Source of the DNA: CAVSJJ01 sp963728395
GTDB taxonomy: Bacteria > Actinomycetota > Actinomycetes > Actinomycetales > Dermatophilaceae
Assembly (NCBI GenBank): GCA_963728395.1
Contig: CAVSJJ010000001.1
Location: 62,001 to 126,000, forward strand
Length of the DNA: 64,000 bases
Direction: 5' to 3'
Shown here piece after piece: positions 40,373-48,763 of the stretch. The notes beneath the pieces are model-generated. The model did no database searches. It saw only the letters and a list, made by a program, of their open reading frames with translations, and had not been told where the DNA came from. Position numbers and translations under genes: made by a program. Position 1 is the stretch's first letter. Each line of letters begins with the position of its first letter.

Positions 40373-42321
40373 GTCGTCAGCCCCTCACGCAACCGCACGC
40401 GCTGCAGCTCGAGCCCGTGCAGCCGGGTCGAGTGCTCGCGCAGGGCCTCCGGGTCGGCGCCGGGGTCGCTCTGCAGCCGGCGCACCGTCGCCAGGGCGTC
40501 GGCGATCTGCCGGCCGAGTGCGGCGTCCTGGACCCCGACGACGAGGGACTCGAAGTAGCGGCGCGGCGGCAGCCCGGTGGACCGGTCGAAGCGGGTGGGG
40601 AGCGGCGCGACGGCGAGCTCGGCGATCAGCGGTTGCACGGCGAGTGGCGCCGCCTCGGTCACCGCGGCGGCCCAGGCGGCCTCCGACGATCCCGCCACGC
40701 GCGTGGCGGCGATCCGGATGCCGTCGAACACCGCACGGTGCGCGGGGGCGGTGAACGCCTCGGGGTCGACGGCGTCGATCGTCGCCGCGCCGAACTGCGT
40801 GGGGTACTGCAGCAGCGCCTGGAGCAGCTGTCGCTCGGCAACGACGAGCGGGTCGCGCAGATCCGGCCGTGGGAGCGCCGCGCGGCCCTCGGTCTCGCTC
40901 GGCTCGGGCACCTCGTCGGTGCTCGCCGGACGTCGGTCGGCAGCCTCCGGGCCCCCGGCCCGCTGGTCGTGGGCCGAGATCCGACCGGCCCGCGCGACCT
41001 CGGCCGCCACCTGCTCGACCTCGACACCGAGCCAGCCGGCGACGGACCGGACGTACTCGGGCCGCAGCGACGCGTCGCGGATCGAGCCGACGATCGGCGC
41101 GGCCGCCCGCATCGCCTGGACCCGCCCCTCGGCCGTGGCGAGGTCGAAGCGGCCGATCGTCGTCCGGACGGCGAACTCGAACATCGGGACGGCATCCTCG
41201 ATGAGGTTGCGGACCGCCTCGTCGCCCCGCTCGACGCGCAGCTCGCACGGGTCCATCCCGTCGGCGGCGACGGCGACGAAGGACTGCGACGCCCAGCGCT
41301 GGTCCTCACCGAACGCCCTCATCGCGGCCTTCTGCCCGGCGGCGTCGCCGTCGAAGGTGAAGACGACCTTCGCCGGGGCGAGCCCGGCCTCGTCGCGCAT
41401 GATCCGCCGGAGGATCTTGATGTGGTCCACGCCGAACGCGGTGCCGCAGGTCGCCACCGCGCCCGCGACGCCGGCCAGGTGGGCGGCCATGACGTCGGTG
41501 TAGCCCTCGACGACGACGGCGGTCCGCTCGCTCGCGATGGCCTTCTTGGCGGCGTCGAGGCCGTAGAGGACCGTCGACTTCTTGTAGATCGCCGTCTCCG
41601 ACGTGTTGAGGTACTTCGCCGCGATCCGGTCGTCGTCGAACAGCCGCCGGGCCCCGAACCCCACGGTGTCACCGGTGATGTCGCGGATCGGCCAGACCAG
41701 CCGACCCCGGAACCGGTCGTAGAGGCCCCGGCTCCCCCGTCCGGACAGGCCGGCAGCGGTCAGCTCGTCGTCGGTGAAGCCCTTCTGCCGCAGGTGGCGC
41801 GAGAGCTCCTCACCGCCGCGGGGCGCGAACCCGACCCCGAACCGCTCGGCCGCCCGCCGGTCGAAGCCGCGGGCGCGGAGGAAGTCGCGGCCGGCCCGCG
41901 CCTCCTGCCGGTCCACCAGCGCCGCGGCATAGAACTCCTGGGCGACCCGGTGCGCCTCGATGAGCCGGGTCCGCCGGCCCAGGCCGCCCTCCTCGCGGCG
42001 CCCGCCGCCGGGCCCCTCCTCGTACCGCAGCTCCATCCCGACCTTGGCGGCCAACCGCTCGACGGCCTCGGTGAAGGTGAGGTGCTCGACCTGCTGGACG
42101 AACGAGATGACGTCGCCGCCCTCACCGCACCCGAAGCAGTGGTAGGCGCCGACGGCCGGCCGCACCGTGAAGGACGGTGTCTTCTCGTCGTGGAACGGGC
42201 ACAGGCCCTTGAGCGAGCCGACGCCGGCCGGGCGGAGCGTGACGTGGTCGCGCACGACGTCCTCGATGGACGACCGCTCCTTGACCGCCGTGATGTCCTC
42301 GGCCCTGATCCGACCCGCCAC
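40369..42321 (-). CDS. dnaG: DNA primase
   Basis: 650 residues. The CHC2 zinc finger has Cys41, His44, Cys62 and Cys65 (LCPFHDEKTPS and YHCFGCGEGGD). The TOPRIM core has VVVEGYTDVMAAHLAG and KVVFTFDGDAAGQKAAMRAF, and the DnaB-interacting region is C-terminal. It makes RNA primers for replication. GTG start at 42321 with AAGGAGG just upstream. Confidence 0.96.
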   Translation of the reverse strand: MAGRIRAEDITAVKERSSIEDVVRDHVTLRPAGVGSLKGLCPFHDEKTPSFTVRPAVGAYHCFGCGEGGDVISFVQQVEHLTFTEAVERLAAKVGMELRYEEGPGGGRREEGGLGRRTRLIEAHRVAQEFYAAALVDRQEARAGRDFLRARGFDRRAAERFGVGFAPRGGEELSRHLRQKGFTDDELTAAGLSGRGSRGLYDRFRGRLVWPIRDITGDTVGFGARRLFDDDRIAAKYLNTSETAIYKKSTVLYGLDAAKKAIASERTAVVVEGYTDVMAAHLAGVAGAVATCGTAFGVDHIKILRRIMRDEAGLAPAKVVFTFDGDAAGQKAAMRAFGEDQRWASQSFVAVAADGMDPCELRVERGDEAVRNLIEDAVPMFEFAVRTTIGRFDLATAEGRVQAMRAAAPIVGSIRDASLRPEYVRSVAGWLGVEVEQVAAEVARAGRISAHDQRAGGPEAADRRPASTDEVPEPSETEGRAALPRPDLRDPLVVAERQLLQALLQYPTQFGAATIDAVDPEAFTAPAHRAVFDGIRIAATRVAGSSEAAWAAAVTEAAPLAVQPLIAELAVAPLPTRFDRSTGLPPRRYFESLVVGVQDAALGRQIADALATVRRLQSDPGADPEALREHSTRLHGLELQRVRLREGLTT

Positions 42322-42345
42322 GCACCCTCCTTGTCGACGGCGAGT

Positions 42346-42873
42346 CTAGGTGAGGCCACCGGCAGCGTCCGCCGCGTCCCCCGCGAGGATCTGCTCGCGG
42401 AGGATGTCGGCGTGGCCCGCGTGCCGGGCGTACTCCGCGATGAGGTGGGCGTAGATCCAGCGCAGGGTGAGCGGTCCGCGTCGGTTGTGCAGCGCGAGAT
42501 CGTCCAGATCGTATGCCGCGGCGAGCTCCCGGGACTCGGCGCAGGCCCGGCGGAAGTCGGCGAGGGCCCCGGCCACGGTGTCCTCGTCGTCGAGGGCGAA
42601 GCTCTCGTCGACCGTCTCGGGGATCCCGAGCTCGGCCCGGGTGCGGCCACCGAGCGCGACGGCGAACCACACCCGTTCGACGAAGGCCGCGTGGCGCAGC
42701 ACCCCGAGCGGGGTCGTCAGCGACGGCACGAGCCGCCGCCGGGCCTGCTCGTCGCTCAGCCCGTCGACGGCGGCCGCGAGCTGGACCCGCTGCTCGTCGA
42801 GGAACGCCTCGAGGGTGGCTCGCTCCTGCGCCACGAGGACGCCGTCGGGTCGCCAGGGCGGGTCGGGTGCCAT
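42346..42873 (-). CDS. DinB/DUF664 family protein
   Basis: 175 residues, four-helix bundle. The putative metal ligands are His in LRHAAFVERVWF (about 62) and the two in YAHLIAEYARHAGHADILRE. Members act as metal-dependent thiol transferases or unknown hydrolases. It is adjacent to dnaG on the same strand and divergent from the arsR-like operon. A degenerate relative's C-terminus lies in the island at 25998-26101. Confidence 0.85.
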   Translation of the reverse strand: MAPDPPWRPDGVLVAQERATLEAFLDEQRVQLAAAVDGLSDEQARRRLVPSLTTPLGVLRHAAFVERVWFAVALGGRTRAELGIPETVDESFALDDEDTVAGALADFRRACAESRELAAAYDLDDLALHNRRGPLTLRWIYAHLIAEYARHAGHADILREQILAGDAADAAGGLT

Positions 42874-42916
42874 GCCGGGACGCTACCCCAGCGCCCGCCC
42901 GCGCCGGGAATCCTCT

Positions 42917-42932
42917 TCAACCAAGTGGTTGA
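42917..42932. promoter_or_regulatory. ArsR operator candidate 1
   Basis: TCAACCA-AG-TGGTTGA, a perfect 7-bp dyad 59 nt before the arsR-like ATG. Confidence 0.7.
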
Positions 42933-42960
42933 CCAACTGCCCGACCGGCCGTACCGTTGG

Positions 42961-42976
42961 TGAACCAGTTGGTTGA
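42961..42976. promoter_or_regulatory. ArsR operator candidate 2
   Basis: TGAACCA-GT-TGGTTGA, the same dyad with one mismatch, centred 44 nt downstream of site 1 (about four helical turns) and ending 14 nt before the ATG. Occupancy would block transcription or translation of the operon, indicating autoregulation. Confidence 0.7.
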
Positions 42977-42990
42977 AATGGAGGTGCCAC

Positions 42991-43413
42991 ATGCCGACCG
43001 CGACGCTCGAGCGGGACACGTCCGACCCGCTCTCCCTCGCCTTCGCCGCCCTCGCCGACCCGACCCGGCGCGACCTCGTCGCCCGGCTCTCGGCGTCGGA
43101 CGCGACGCTGAGCGAGCTGGCCGCCCCCTACGCCATGAGCCTGCAGGCCGTCGCCAAGCACCTCGCCGTCCTCGAGAAGGCCGGCCTCGTGTCCCGGGGC
43201 CGCGAGGCACAGCGCCGCCCCGTCCACCTCGAGGCCGAGGCCCTCTCACCCGTCGCCGACTGGCTCGAGCGATACCGCCAGGCGGCCGAGGAGCGCTTCG
43301 CCCGCCTGGACGACCTCCTCGCGACCCTTCCACCCGGGCCCGACTCCCCACCGGCCGGGCCGCCACACGGCACACCCCATGACGACCAGCCCACCGACCA
43401 GGAGGACCGATGA
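42991..43413 (+). CDS. ArsR-family transcriptional regulator
   Basis: 140 residues. The winged helix has ALADPTRRDLVARLSASDATL and the recognition helix MSLQAVAKHLAVLEKAGLV. No cysteine pair for metal binding is present, so it belongs to the non-metal ArsR group usually paired with SRPBCC proteins. ATG 42991 with GGAGG upstream. It overlaps the next gene (ATGA). Confidence 0.92.
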   Translation: MPTATLERDTSDPLSLAFAALADPTRRDLVARLSASDATLSELAAPYAMSLQAVAKHLAVLEKAGLVSRGREAQRRPVHLEAEALSPVADWLERYRQAAEERFARLDDLLATLPPGPDSPPAGPPHGTPHDDQPTDQEDR

Positions 43414-43889
43414 CCGACTACCGCCAGGCCCACATCGAGGCCGACCCCACCGTCCCGCTCATCCGGATCACCCGCGACTTCGCGGCGACGCCGGCCCAGG
43501 TCCAGCGGGCGCACACCGACCCGGAGCTGTATGCCGCGTGGGTCGGCCCCGCGGACGTGAGCACCCGAATCGTCCACTGGGACGCTCGGTCCGGAGGGAG
43601 CTTCGCGTTCACGAACGTCCGCGGCGAGGAGGAGTACTCCTTCCACGGCTGCTTCCACGAGGTCTCCCCCATCCGGATCGTCCAGACCTTCACCTACGAC
43701 GGCTGGCCCGAGGGCGTGTCCCTCGAGACGCTCACCCTCACCGACCTCGGCGACGGCCGGACTCGGCTCGTCGCCCAGTCCCTTGTCGACAGCTTCGAGG
43801 CGCGGGACCAGTGGTTGGCGAGCGGCATGGAGACCGGGGTCAACGACGGCTATGCCAAGCTCGACGGCCTCCTCCCGACCCTGCCCTGA
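43410..43889 (+). CDS. SRPBCC (AHSA1-like) family protein
   Basis: 159 residues with the START/AHSA1 fold (IRITRDFAATPAQVQRAHTD, WVGPADVSTRIVHWDARSGG, GCFHEVSPIRIVQTFTYDG). It binds a hydrophobic ligand; the identity is unknown. It is translationally coupled to the ArsR regulator, the standard arrangement of such pairs, and a VOC protein follows. Confidence 0.9.
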   Translation: MTDYRQAHIEADPTVPLIRITRDFAATPAQVQRAHTDPELYAAWVGPADVSTRIVHWDARSGGSFAFTNVRGEEEYSFHGCFHEVSPIRIVQTFTYDGWPEGVSLETLTLTDLGDGRTRLVAQSLVDSFEARDQWLASGMETGVNDGYAKLDGLLPTLP

Positions 43890-43920
43890 CCGCGACCCAC
43901 CCACACCAACGGAGACCACG

Positions 43921-44385
43921 ATGACCATCACGACCTGCCTCTGGTTCCAGGGCGACGTCGAGCAGGCGCTCGAGCGCTACACGAGCGTCTTCCCCGACTC
44001 CGAGGTCCTCTCGCTCGAGACGATGCCCGGCGAGCCGCCGACCCAGCTGGCCGAGTGGCGGATGCTGGGGACGACGTTCCGGGCCATCAGCCAACCGTCG
44101 GACTTCCGGTTCACCGAGGCGACGTCCCTCAGCGTCACGGCGGCCGACCAGGAGGAGGTCGACCGCTACTGGTCCGGCCTCCTCGACGGCGGCGGCGAGG
44201 AGTCGAGGTGCGGCTGGCTGAAGGACCCCTTCGGCGTGTGGTGGCAGATCGTGCCGGCCCAGCTGCCCAGCCTGCTCGGCGACCCCGACCCCGCTCGGGC
44301 GGCCGCGATCCGCGAGGTCTTCTTCACCCAGCGGCGGATCGTCGTCGCCGATCTCGTCGCGGCGGCCGACGCGGCACGGTCCTGA
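43921..44385 (+). CDS. VOC family protein (PhnB/YjdN-like)
   Basis: 154 residues, with TCLWFQGDVEQALERYTSVF at the start and the paired beta-alpha-beta-beta-beta units of the vicinal oxygen chelate fold (KDPFGVWWQIVPAQL near 100). Its metal or ligand role is unknown. It is the third gene of the arsR operon, 31 nt after the SRPBCC gene. Confidence 0.88.
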   Translation: MTITTCLWFQGDVEQALERYTSVFPDSEVLSLETMPGEPPTQLAEWRMLGTTFRAISQPSDFRFTEATSLSVTAADQEEVDRYWSGLLDGGGEESRCGWLKDPFGVWWQIVPAQLPSLLGDPDPARAAAIREVFFTQRRIVVADLVAAADAARS

Positions 44386-44403
44386 TGCGGCAGGGACAGG
44401 CGC

Positions 44404-45630
44404 TCAGCACCACCGTGTGTGCAGCTCGAGGGCTCGGACGTCGGTGAGGGACGCGACCTGGTCGACGACGACGCGCAGCGCCGCGGCGTCGGACTCGGCC
44501 GCCTCGAGGTCGGCGCGCAGATCCGGGTCGAGCCGACCCGGGTCGGTGCGGTACGCCTCGACGAGGTCGCGGACGATCTCGCGCTGCCGGGCCATGAGGG
44601 CCACCCGTTCGTCGGCGAACATGACGAAGTGCGCGGCAACGGCCTTGAGCACGGCGCACTCGGCCCGGGTCGGCACCGGGACGACGAGGTCGGCGGCATG
44701 GCGGGCGTGCGGCCCGGGTCCGTGCCGGTCGCGGGTCGCCACCTCGACGGCAAGGACGAACCGGCCGATGAGCCGGGAGGTGATGTCCTTGAGCCCGGCG
44801 AGGTCGCGACGCGACCCGGCGTATGCCGCGGGCAGCGCCCCGTCGCCGAGGAGCCGGTCCAGCGCGGCCCCGAGGTCGTCGGTCGCCAGGTCCGGCGCAT
44901 AGACGCCGACGGCGACGGCCAGCACCCCGGAGACGTCGTCGGCGTCCCGGAGCCGGCGCGGGTCGAGGCGGCGGGACGCGATGGCGTCCTCGACATCGTG
45001 GACGGAGTAGGCGACGTCGTCGGACCAGTCCATGACCTCGGCCTCGAACGCCCGGCCGCCGCCCGGTGCGCCCTCGCGGAACCAGGCGAAGACGGGCAGG
45101 TCATCGACGTACACCCCGAACTTGCGGGTGCCCTCGGGGCCCTCACCGCGGCCCCAGGGGTACTTCGTCGCGGCATCGAGGCTGGCCCGGGTGAGGTTGA
45201 GCCCCGCCGGCCGGCCGTCGGCGTGGAACCGCTTGGCCTCGAGCCGGGTCAACAGGCGCAGCGTCTGGGCGTTGCCCTCGAAGCCGCCGATGTCGTCGGC
45301 GAGCGCGTCGAGCGCCTCCTCGCCGTTGTGCCCGAAGGGGGGATGGCCGAGATCGTGCGCGAGGCAGGCGGTGTCGACGACGTCGGCGGAGCAGCCGAGC
45401 GCGGCACCGAACTCCCGGCCGATCTGGGCGACCTCGAGGGAGTGGGTGAGCCGGTTGCGGACGAAGTCGTCGCTGCCCGGCTGGACGACCTGGGTCTTGG
45501 CCGAGAGTCGGCGCAGGCTCGCACTGTGGATGAGCCGGGCCCGGTCGCGGGCGAAGTCGTCGCGGTCGGCGCGCTTGACCGCCGGGTCCTCGGCGACCCA
45601 ACGCTCCCGGTCGCGCGCGGCATACGTCAC
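44404..45630 (-). CDS. dgt: Deoxyguanosinetriphosphate triphosphohydrolase-like HD protein
   Basis: 408 residues. The HD metal site is complete: His in RNRLTHSLEVAQIGRE, HD in CLAHDLGHPPFGHNGE and a distant Asp in MDWSDDVAYSVHDVEDA. It removes triphosphate from dNTPs, balancing nucleotide pools. GTG start at 45630. It lies near dnaG, as in many actinobacteria, separated by the arsR operon. Confidence 0.92.
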   Translation of the reverse strand: MTYAARDRERWVAEDPAVKRADRDDFARDRARLIHSASLRRLSAKTQVVQPGSDDFVRNRLTHSLEVAQIGREFGAALGCSADVVDTACLAHDLGHPPFGHNGEEALDALADDIGGFEGNAQTLRLLTRLEAKRFHADGRPAGLNLTRASLDAATKYPWGRGEGPEGTRKFGVYVDDLPVFAWFREGAPGGGRAFEAEVMDWSDDVAYSVHDVEDAIASRRLDPRRLRDADDVSGVLAVAVGVYAPDLATDDLGAALDRLLGDGALPAAYAGSRRDLAGLKDITSRLIGRFVLAVEVATRDRHGPGPHARHAADLVVPVPTRAECAVLKAVAAHFVMFADERVALMARQREIVRDLVEAYRTDPGRLDPDLRADLEAAESDAAALRVVVDQVASLTDVRALELHTRWC

Positions 45631-45690
45631 GGGCTCACCCTAGGGCCGGACCGCCCTCGCCGCCGCGGCCGCCCGCCGCCCGGCGGGCGC

Positions 45691-46842
45691 TCAGCTGGCC
45701 CCCATGACGCTGCCGAGGCCCGAGAGCATCCGCTCGACGCTGACGTGCGGCAGGAGGTGGTCCCGCAGCGAGGCGACGGCGCCGGACCGGACGAACATGA
45801 TCCGCCCCAGCCGCCGGGAGTCGCCCTGGGCTCGCTCGACCCGGTCCCGCTGGCGTCGTTCGAAGAGGTCGAGCGCGAAGGTGATGTGGTCCCGGTCCAT
45901 CCGGGACAGCTCGTCGACGAGCGCCGCGGCGGAGTCCATCGCCATCGACGCACCCACTCCGGCGGTCGGCACAAACCCGGTGGCGGCGTCGCCGAGGAGG
46001 ACGACCCGACCATGGCGCCAGTCGCGGCACCGGCCGTCGACGAACCGCCAGAAGAACGGGTCCGGCTCGGCGCGGATCGCCTCGAGGGCCGCGCCCACCC
46101 GGTCCCGGTCGTGCTCGACCCGGGCCTCGATCCGCTCCGCGAGGGTGCCGGGGCCGGACTCCTCGATGTCGTCGACCGGCCCGCCGAGGAAGACCCCGGT
46201 CCGCCCCCGAACGGGGTAGGTCCCGAGGAACGTCCCATCGCCCCACCACTCGTCGTAGGCGGGCTCGGGGTCACCCTCGAGCCACGCGACCCATCCTCCC
46301 CAGCCGGTGTCGACCTCGTCCCACGCGTCCTCGCCGACGACGATGGCCCGGGTCTGGGAGTGCAGCCCGTCCGCCACGACCACGATGTCGTAGGTCCCCA
46401 TGGAGCCGTCCGAGAACGAGACCTCTGCGACGCCGTCGCCGTCCTGGCCGACGCCGAGCACCGTCAGGCCGTGGCGCACCGCGTCATCGGGCAGGGCCTC
46501 GAGCAGCATCGAGAGGAGGTCCTCCCGGGCCACCCCGCGGTAGGAGCCGTAGGAGGCGTTGATCGACTCGAGGGGGTAGTCCTGCAGGACGGCGCCGTCC
46601 GGCCTCCTGATCCGGTAGTGCTCCATCTCGATCGACCGGTCCTCGTACCCGCTGCGCAGGTCCAGAGAGTTGAGGACCCGGCCGCCGAGCGGGAGCAGCC
46701 CGAGCATGTACCCGGTGCCGGTGAACCGGTCCGCCGGCTCGCGCTCGATGATGTCGGCCCGGACCCCCTGGCGATGGAGCAGCGCCGCACAGGTCAGCCC
46801 GGCCACCCCTGCTCCGACGACGAGGACCGAGCAGTCCTCCAT
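45691..46842 (-). CDS. FAD-dependent monooxygenase (PHBH family)
   Basis: 383 residues. The GxGxxG FAD motif VLVVGAGVAGLTCAALL lies near the N-terminus and the DG motif DIVVVADGLHSQTR near 150. The GD motif is GRVVLLGDAATGFVPTAGVGASMAM (in part). It hydroxylates an unidentified, probably aromatic or polyketide-like, substrate using NAD(P)H and oxygen. ATG 46842 has AAGGAGG upstream. It lies between dgt and the Lrp regulator gene. Confidence 0.9.
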   Translation of the reverse strand: MEDCSVLVVGAGVAGLTCAALLHRQGVRADIIEREPADRFTGTGYMLGLLPLGGRVLNSLDLRSGYEDRSIEMEHYRIRRPDGAVLQDYPLESINASYGSYRGVAREDLLSMLLEALPDDAVRHGLTVLGVGQDGDGVAEVSFSDGSMGTYDIVVVADGLHSQTRAIVVGEDAWDEVDTGWGGWVAWLEGDPEPAYDEWWGDGTFLGTYPVRGRTGVFLGGPVDDIEESGPGTLAERIEARVEHDRDRVGAALEAIRAEPDPFFWRFVDGRCRDWRHGRVVLLGDAATGFVPTAGVGASMAMDSAAALVDELSRMDRDHITFALDLFERRQRDRVERAQGDSRRLGRIMFVRSGAVASLRDHLLPHVSVERMLSGLGSVMGAS

Positions 46843-46916
46843 GGCGTACCTCCTTGTCGTGCCGCGCGCCCCCCGGGGCACCTACCCGGGGCGGGCCCGG
46901 CATAACAGGGCCCTGG

Positions 46917-47438
46917 TCAGCCGGGCGGGCCGACGAGGGGGACGGTGCCCCGGGTCGCCTCGAAGATGAGCGAGGTCTCGACGTGAACGACCCCCGGACG
47001 GGTGGCGAGATGGTCCAGGACCAGGTCGCGCAGCGCGTCGGCGCCGGCCGCGGCGACGTGGACGAGGTAGTCGTTGGCCCCGCTCGTGTTGTACACGGCG
47101 AGCACCCCCGGCACCGCGACCGCCGCGTCGCGGAACGCCTCGACCTCCTCGCGGGTGTGCCCCGCGAAGCGCAGCGCCACCATCGCCTCGACGCCGAACC
47201 CGACGGCCTCGGGGTCGATGTCCGCGTGGATGCCGCGGACGACCCCCCGCTCGCGCAGGCCCCTGACCCGGTCGGCGCACGTCGACTCGGCGATGCCGAC
47301 CGCCCGGGCGAGCGCCGCGTTCGAGCGCCGGCCGTCCTCGGCGAGGGCCGCGACGAGCGCCGCGTCGATGGCATCGAGTGCAGGACGCGGCCGCGGGCTG
47401 GGACCGGGGCTGAGCGGCGCGGAGGGGGCCACCCGCAT
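46917..47438 (-). CDS. Lrp/AsnC-family transcriptional regulator
   Basis: 173 residues. The HTH is LDAIDAALVAALAEDGRRSNAALARAVGIAESTCADRV (in part), followed by an RAM effector domain (VEAMVALRFAGHTREEVEAF). It is divergent from a methionine/cystathionine lyase gene, 131 nt apart, which it probably regulates in response to an amino acid. The start codon sits inside GCATACCGTATGC (47435-47447), a perfect 6-bp dyad made from the genome octamer. Confidence 0.88.
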   Translation of the reverse strand: MRVAPSAPLSPGPSPRPRPALDAIDAALVAALAEDGRRSNAALARAVGIAESTCADRVRGLRERGVVRGIHADIDPEAVGFGVEAMVALRFAGHTREEVEAFRDAAVAVPGVLAVYNTSGANDYLVHVAAAGADALRDLVLDHLATRPGVVHVETSLIFEATRGTVPLVGPPG

Positions 47439-47569
47439 ACCGTATGCCGTCCGATCCCCGGTGAACCAGCGCCGCGAATGATCTCCACCGCGGATTCTCC
47501 GGAACCCTGGCCCGACGTCCGGCGGAAGCCCATCCTGACAGTGACAGCGTCGTCGAAGGAGGCCCACCC

Positions 47570-48760
47570 ATGACCCACCCCGGCTACCACCCCGAGAGCG
47601 CGCAGCACACCGATACCACGGCCGTGCACGCCGGTCGGGACGATCTCCATGAGCTCGGCGTCCATGTGCCGCCGATCGACCTCTCGACGACGTACCCGCT
47701 GCACGACATCGAGGCGGGCGGGCACGCCTACGACGTCCTCGGCGCGGGCGAGCGCCCCGAGGCCGGCATGCCGCTCGTCTACCAACGGCTGTGGAACCCC
47801 GGCGTCGACCGCTTCGAGCGCTCGCTCGCCGCCCTCGAGGGGTGCGACGAGGCCGTCGCCTTCGCCACCGGCATGGCCGCCGTCACCGCGACGCTGCTCG
47901 CCTGCGTCGTCGAGGGCACGCCGCACATCGTCGCGATCCGCCCGGTGTACGGCGGCACCGACCATCTCCTCACGACCGGCCTGCTCGGCACGAGCGTCAC
48001 CTGGGCCACGCCGGAGACCGTCGCCGCGTCGATCCGCTCCGACACCGGGCTCGTCCTCTTCGAGACCCCCGGGAACCCCACTCTCGACCTCGTCGACATC
48101 GCCGCGGTCGCCGAGGCGGCCGGCGCGATCCCGGTCCTTGTCGACAACACCTTCGCCACCCCGGTCCTGCAGCAGCCGGCGGCCCATGGGGCGACCCTCG
48201 TCCTGCACTCGGCGACGAAGTTCATCGGCGGCCACGGGGACGCCCTCGGCGGCGTCGTCGCCGGGCCCTCGGAGTGGACCGGGCGGCTGCGCCGGATCCG
48301 GGCCGTCACCGGGGCCCTGCTCCACCCGCTCGCCGCCTACGAGATGCATCGGGGCATCCAGACCCTGCCGGTCCGGGTCCGCGCCGCCCAGGAGGGGACC
48401 CAGCACGTCGTCGCCTGGCTGCGGGACCACCCGGCCGTCGACCGGGTCTTCTACCCCGGTCTCGACGACCCGACCGGCATCGCCGCCCGGCAGATGCGCG
48501 GCCCCGGGTCGATGGTCGCCTTCTCGCTGCGCGGCGGCTATGCCGCGGCCTCGACCGTCGCCTCGTCCTGCCGGCTCATCACCCACGCCGTCTCGCTCGG
48601 CTCGGTCGACTCCCTCATCCAGCACCCGGCGGCGCTGACCCACCGGCCGGTGCCGGAGGAGGCCCGGCCGCACGCCGACGTCCTGCGGCTCTCGGTGGGG
48701 CTCGAGGACCCGGCCGACATCATCGCCGACCTCGACAAGGCCATCGCCCAGGTGGGTTGA
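47570..48760 (+). CDS. Cys/Met metabolism PLP-dependent enzyme (cystathionine lyase / methionine gamma-lyase type)
   Basis: 396 residues. The PLP lysine is in LHSATKFIGGHGDALGG (near 214), the cofactor loop is FATGMAAVTATLL, and the Asp for the pyridine nitrogen is in VLVDNTFATPVLQ. The C-terminal SLGSVDSLIQHPAALTH is typical of gamma-lyases. It cleaves or forms C-S bonds of Cys, Met or cystathionine. The pairing with an Lrp regulator favours a catabolic methionine gamma-lyase (inference). ATG 47570 with GAAGGAGG. Confidence 0.9.
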   Translation: MTHPGYHPESAQHTDTTAVHAGRDDLHELGVHVPPIDLSTTYPLHDIEAGGHAYDVLGAGERPEAGMPLVYQRLWNPGVDRFERSLAALEGCDEAVAFATGMAAVTATLLACVVEGTPHIVAIRPVYGGTDHLLTTGLLGTSVTWATPETVAASIRSDTGLVLFETPGNPTLDLVDIAAVAEAAGAIPVLVDNTFATPVLQQPAAHGATLVLHSATKFIGGHGDALGGVVAGPSEWTGRLRRIRAVTGALLHPLAAYEMHRGIQTLPVRVRAAQEGTQHVVAWLRDHPAVDRVFYPGLDDPTGIAARQMRGPGSMVAFSLRGGYAAASTVASSCRLITHAVSLGSVDSLIQHPAALTHRPVPEEARPHADVLRLSVGLEDPADIIADLDKAIAQVG

Positions 48761-48763
48761 GGG

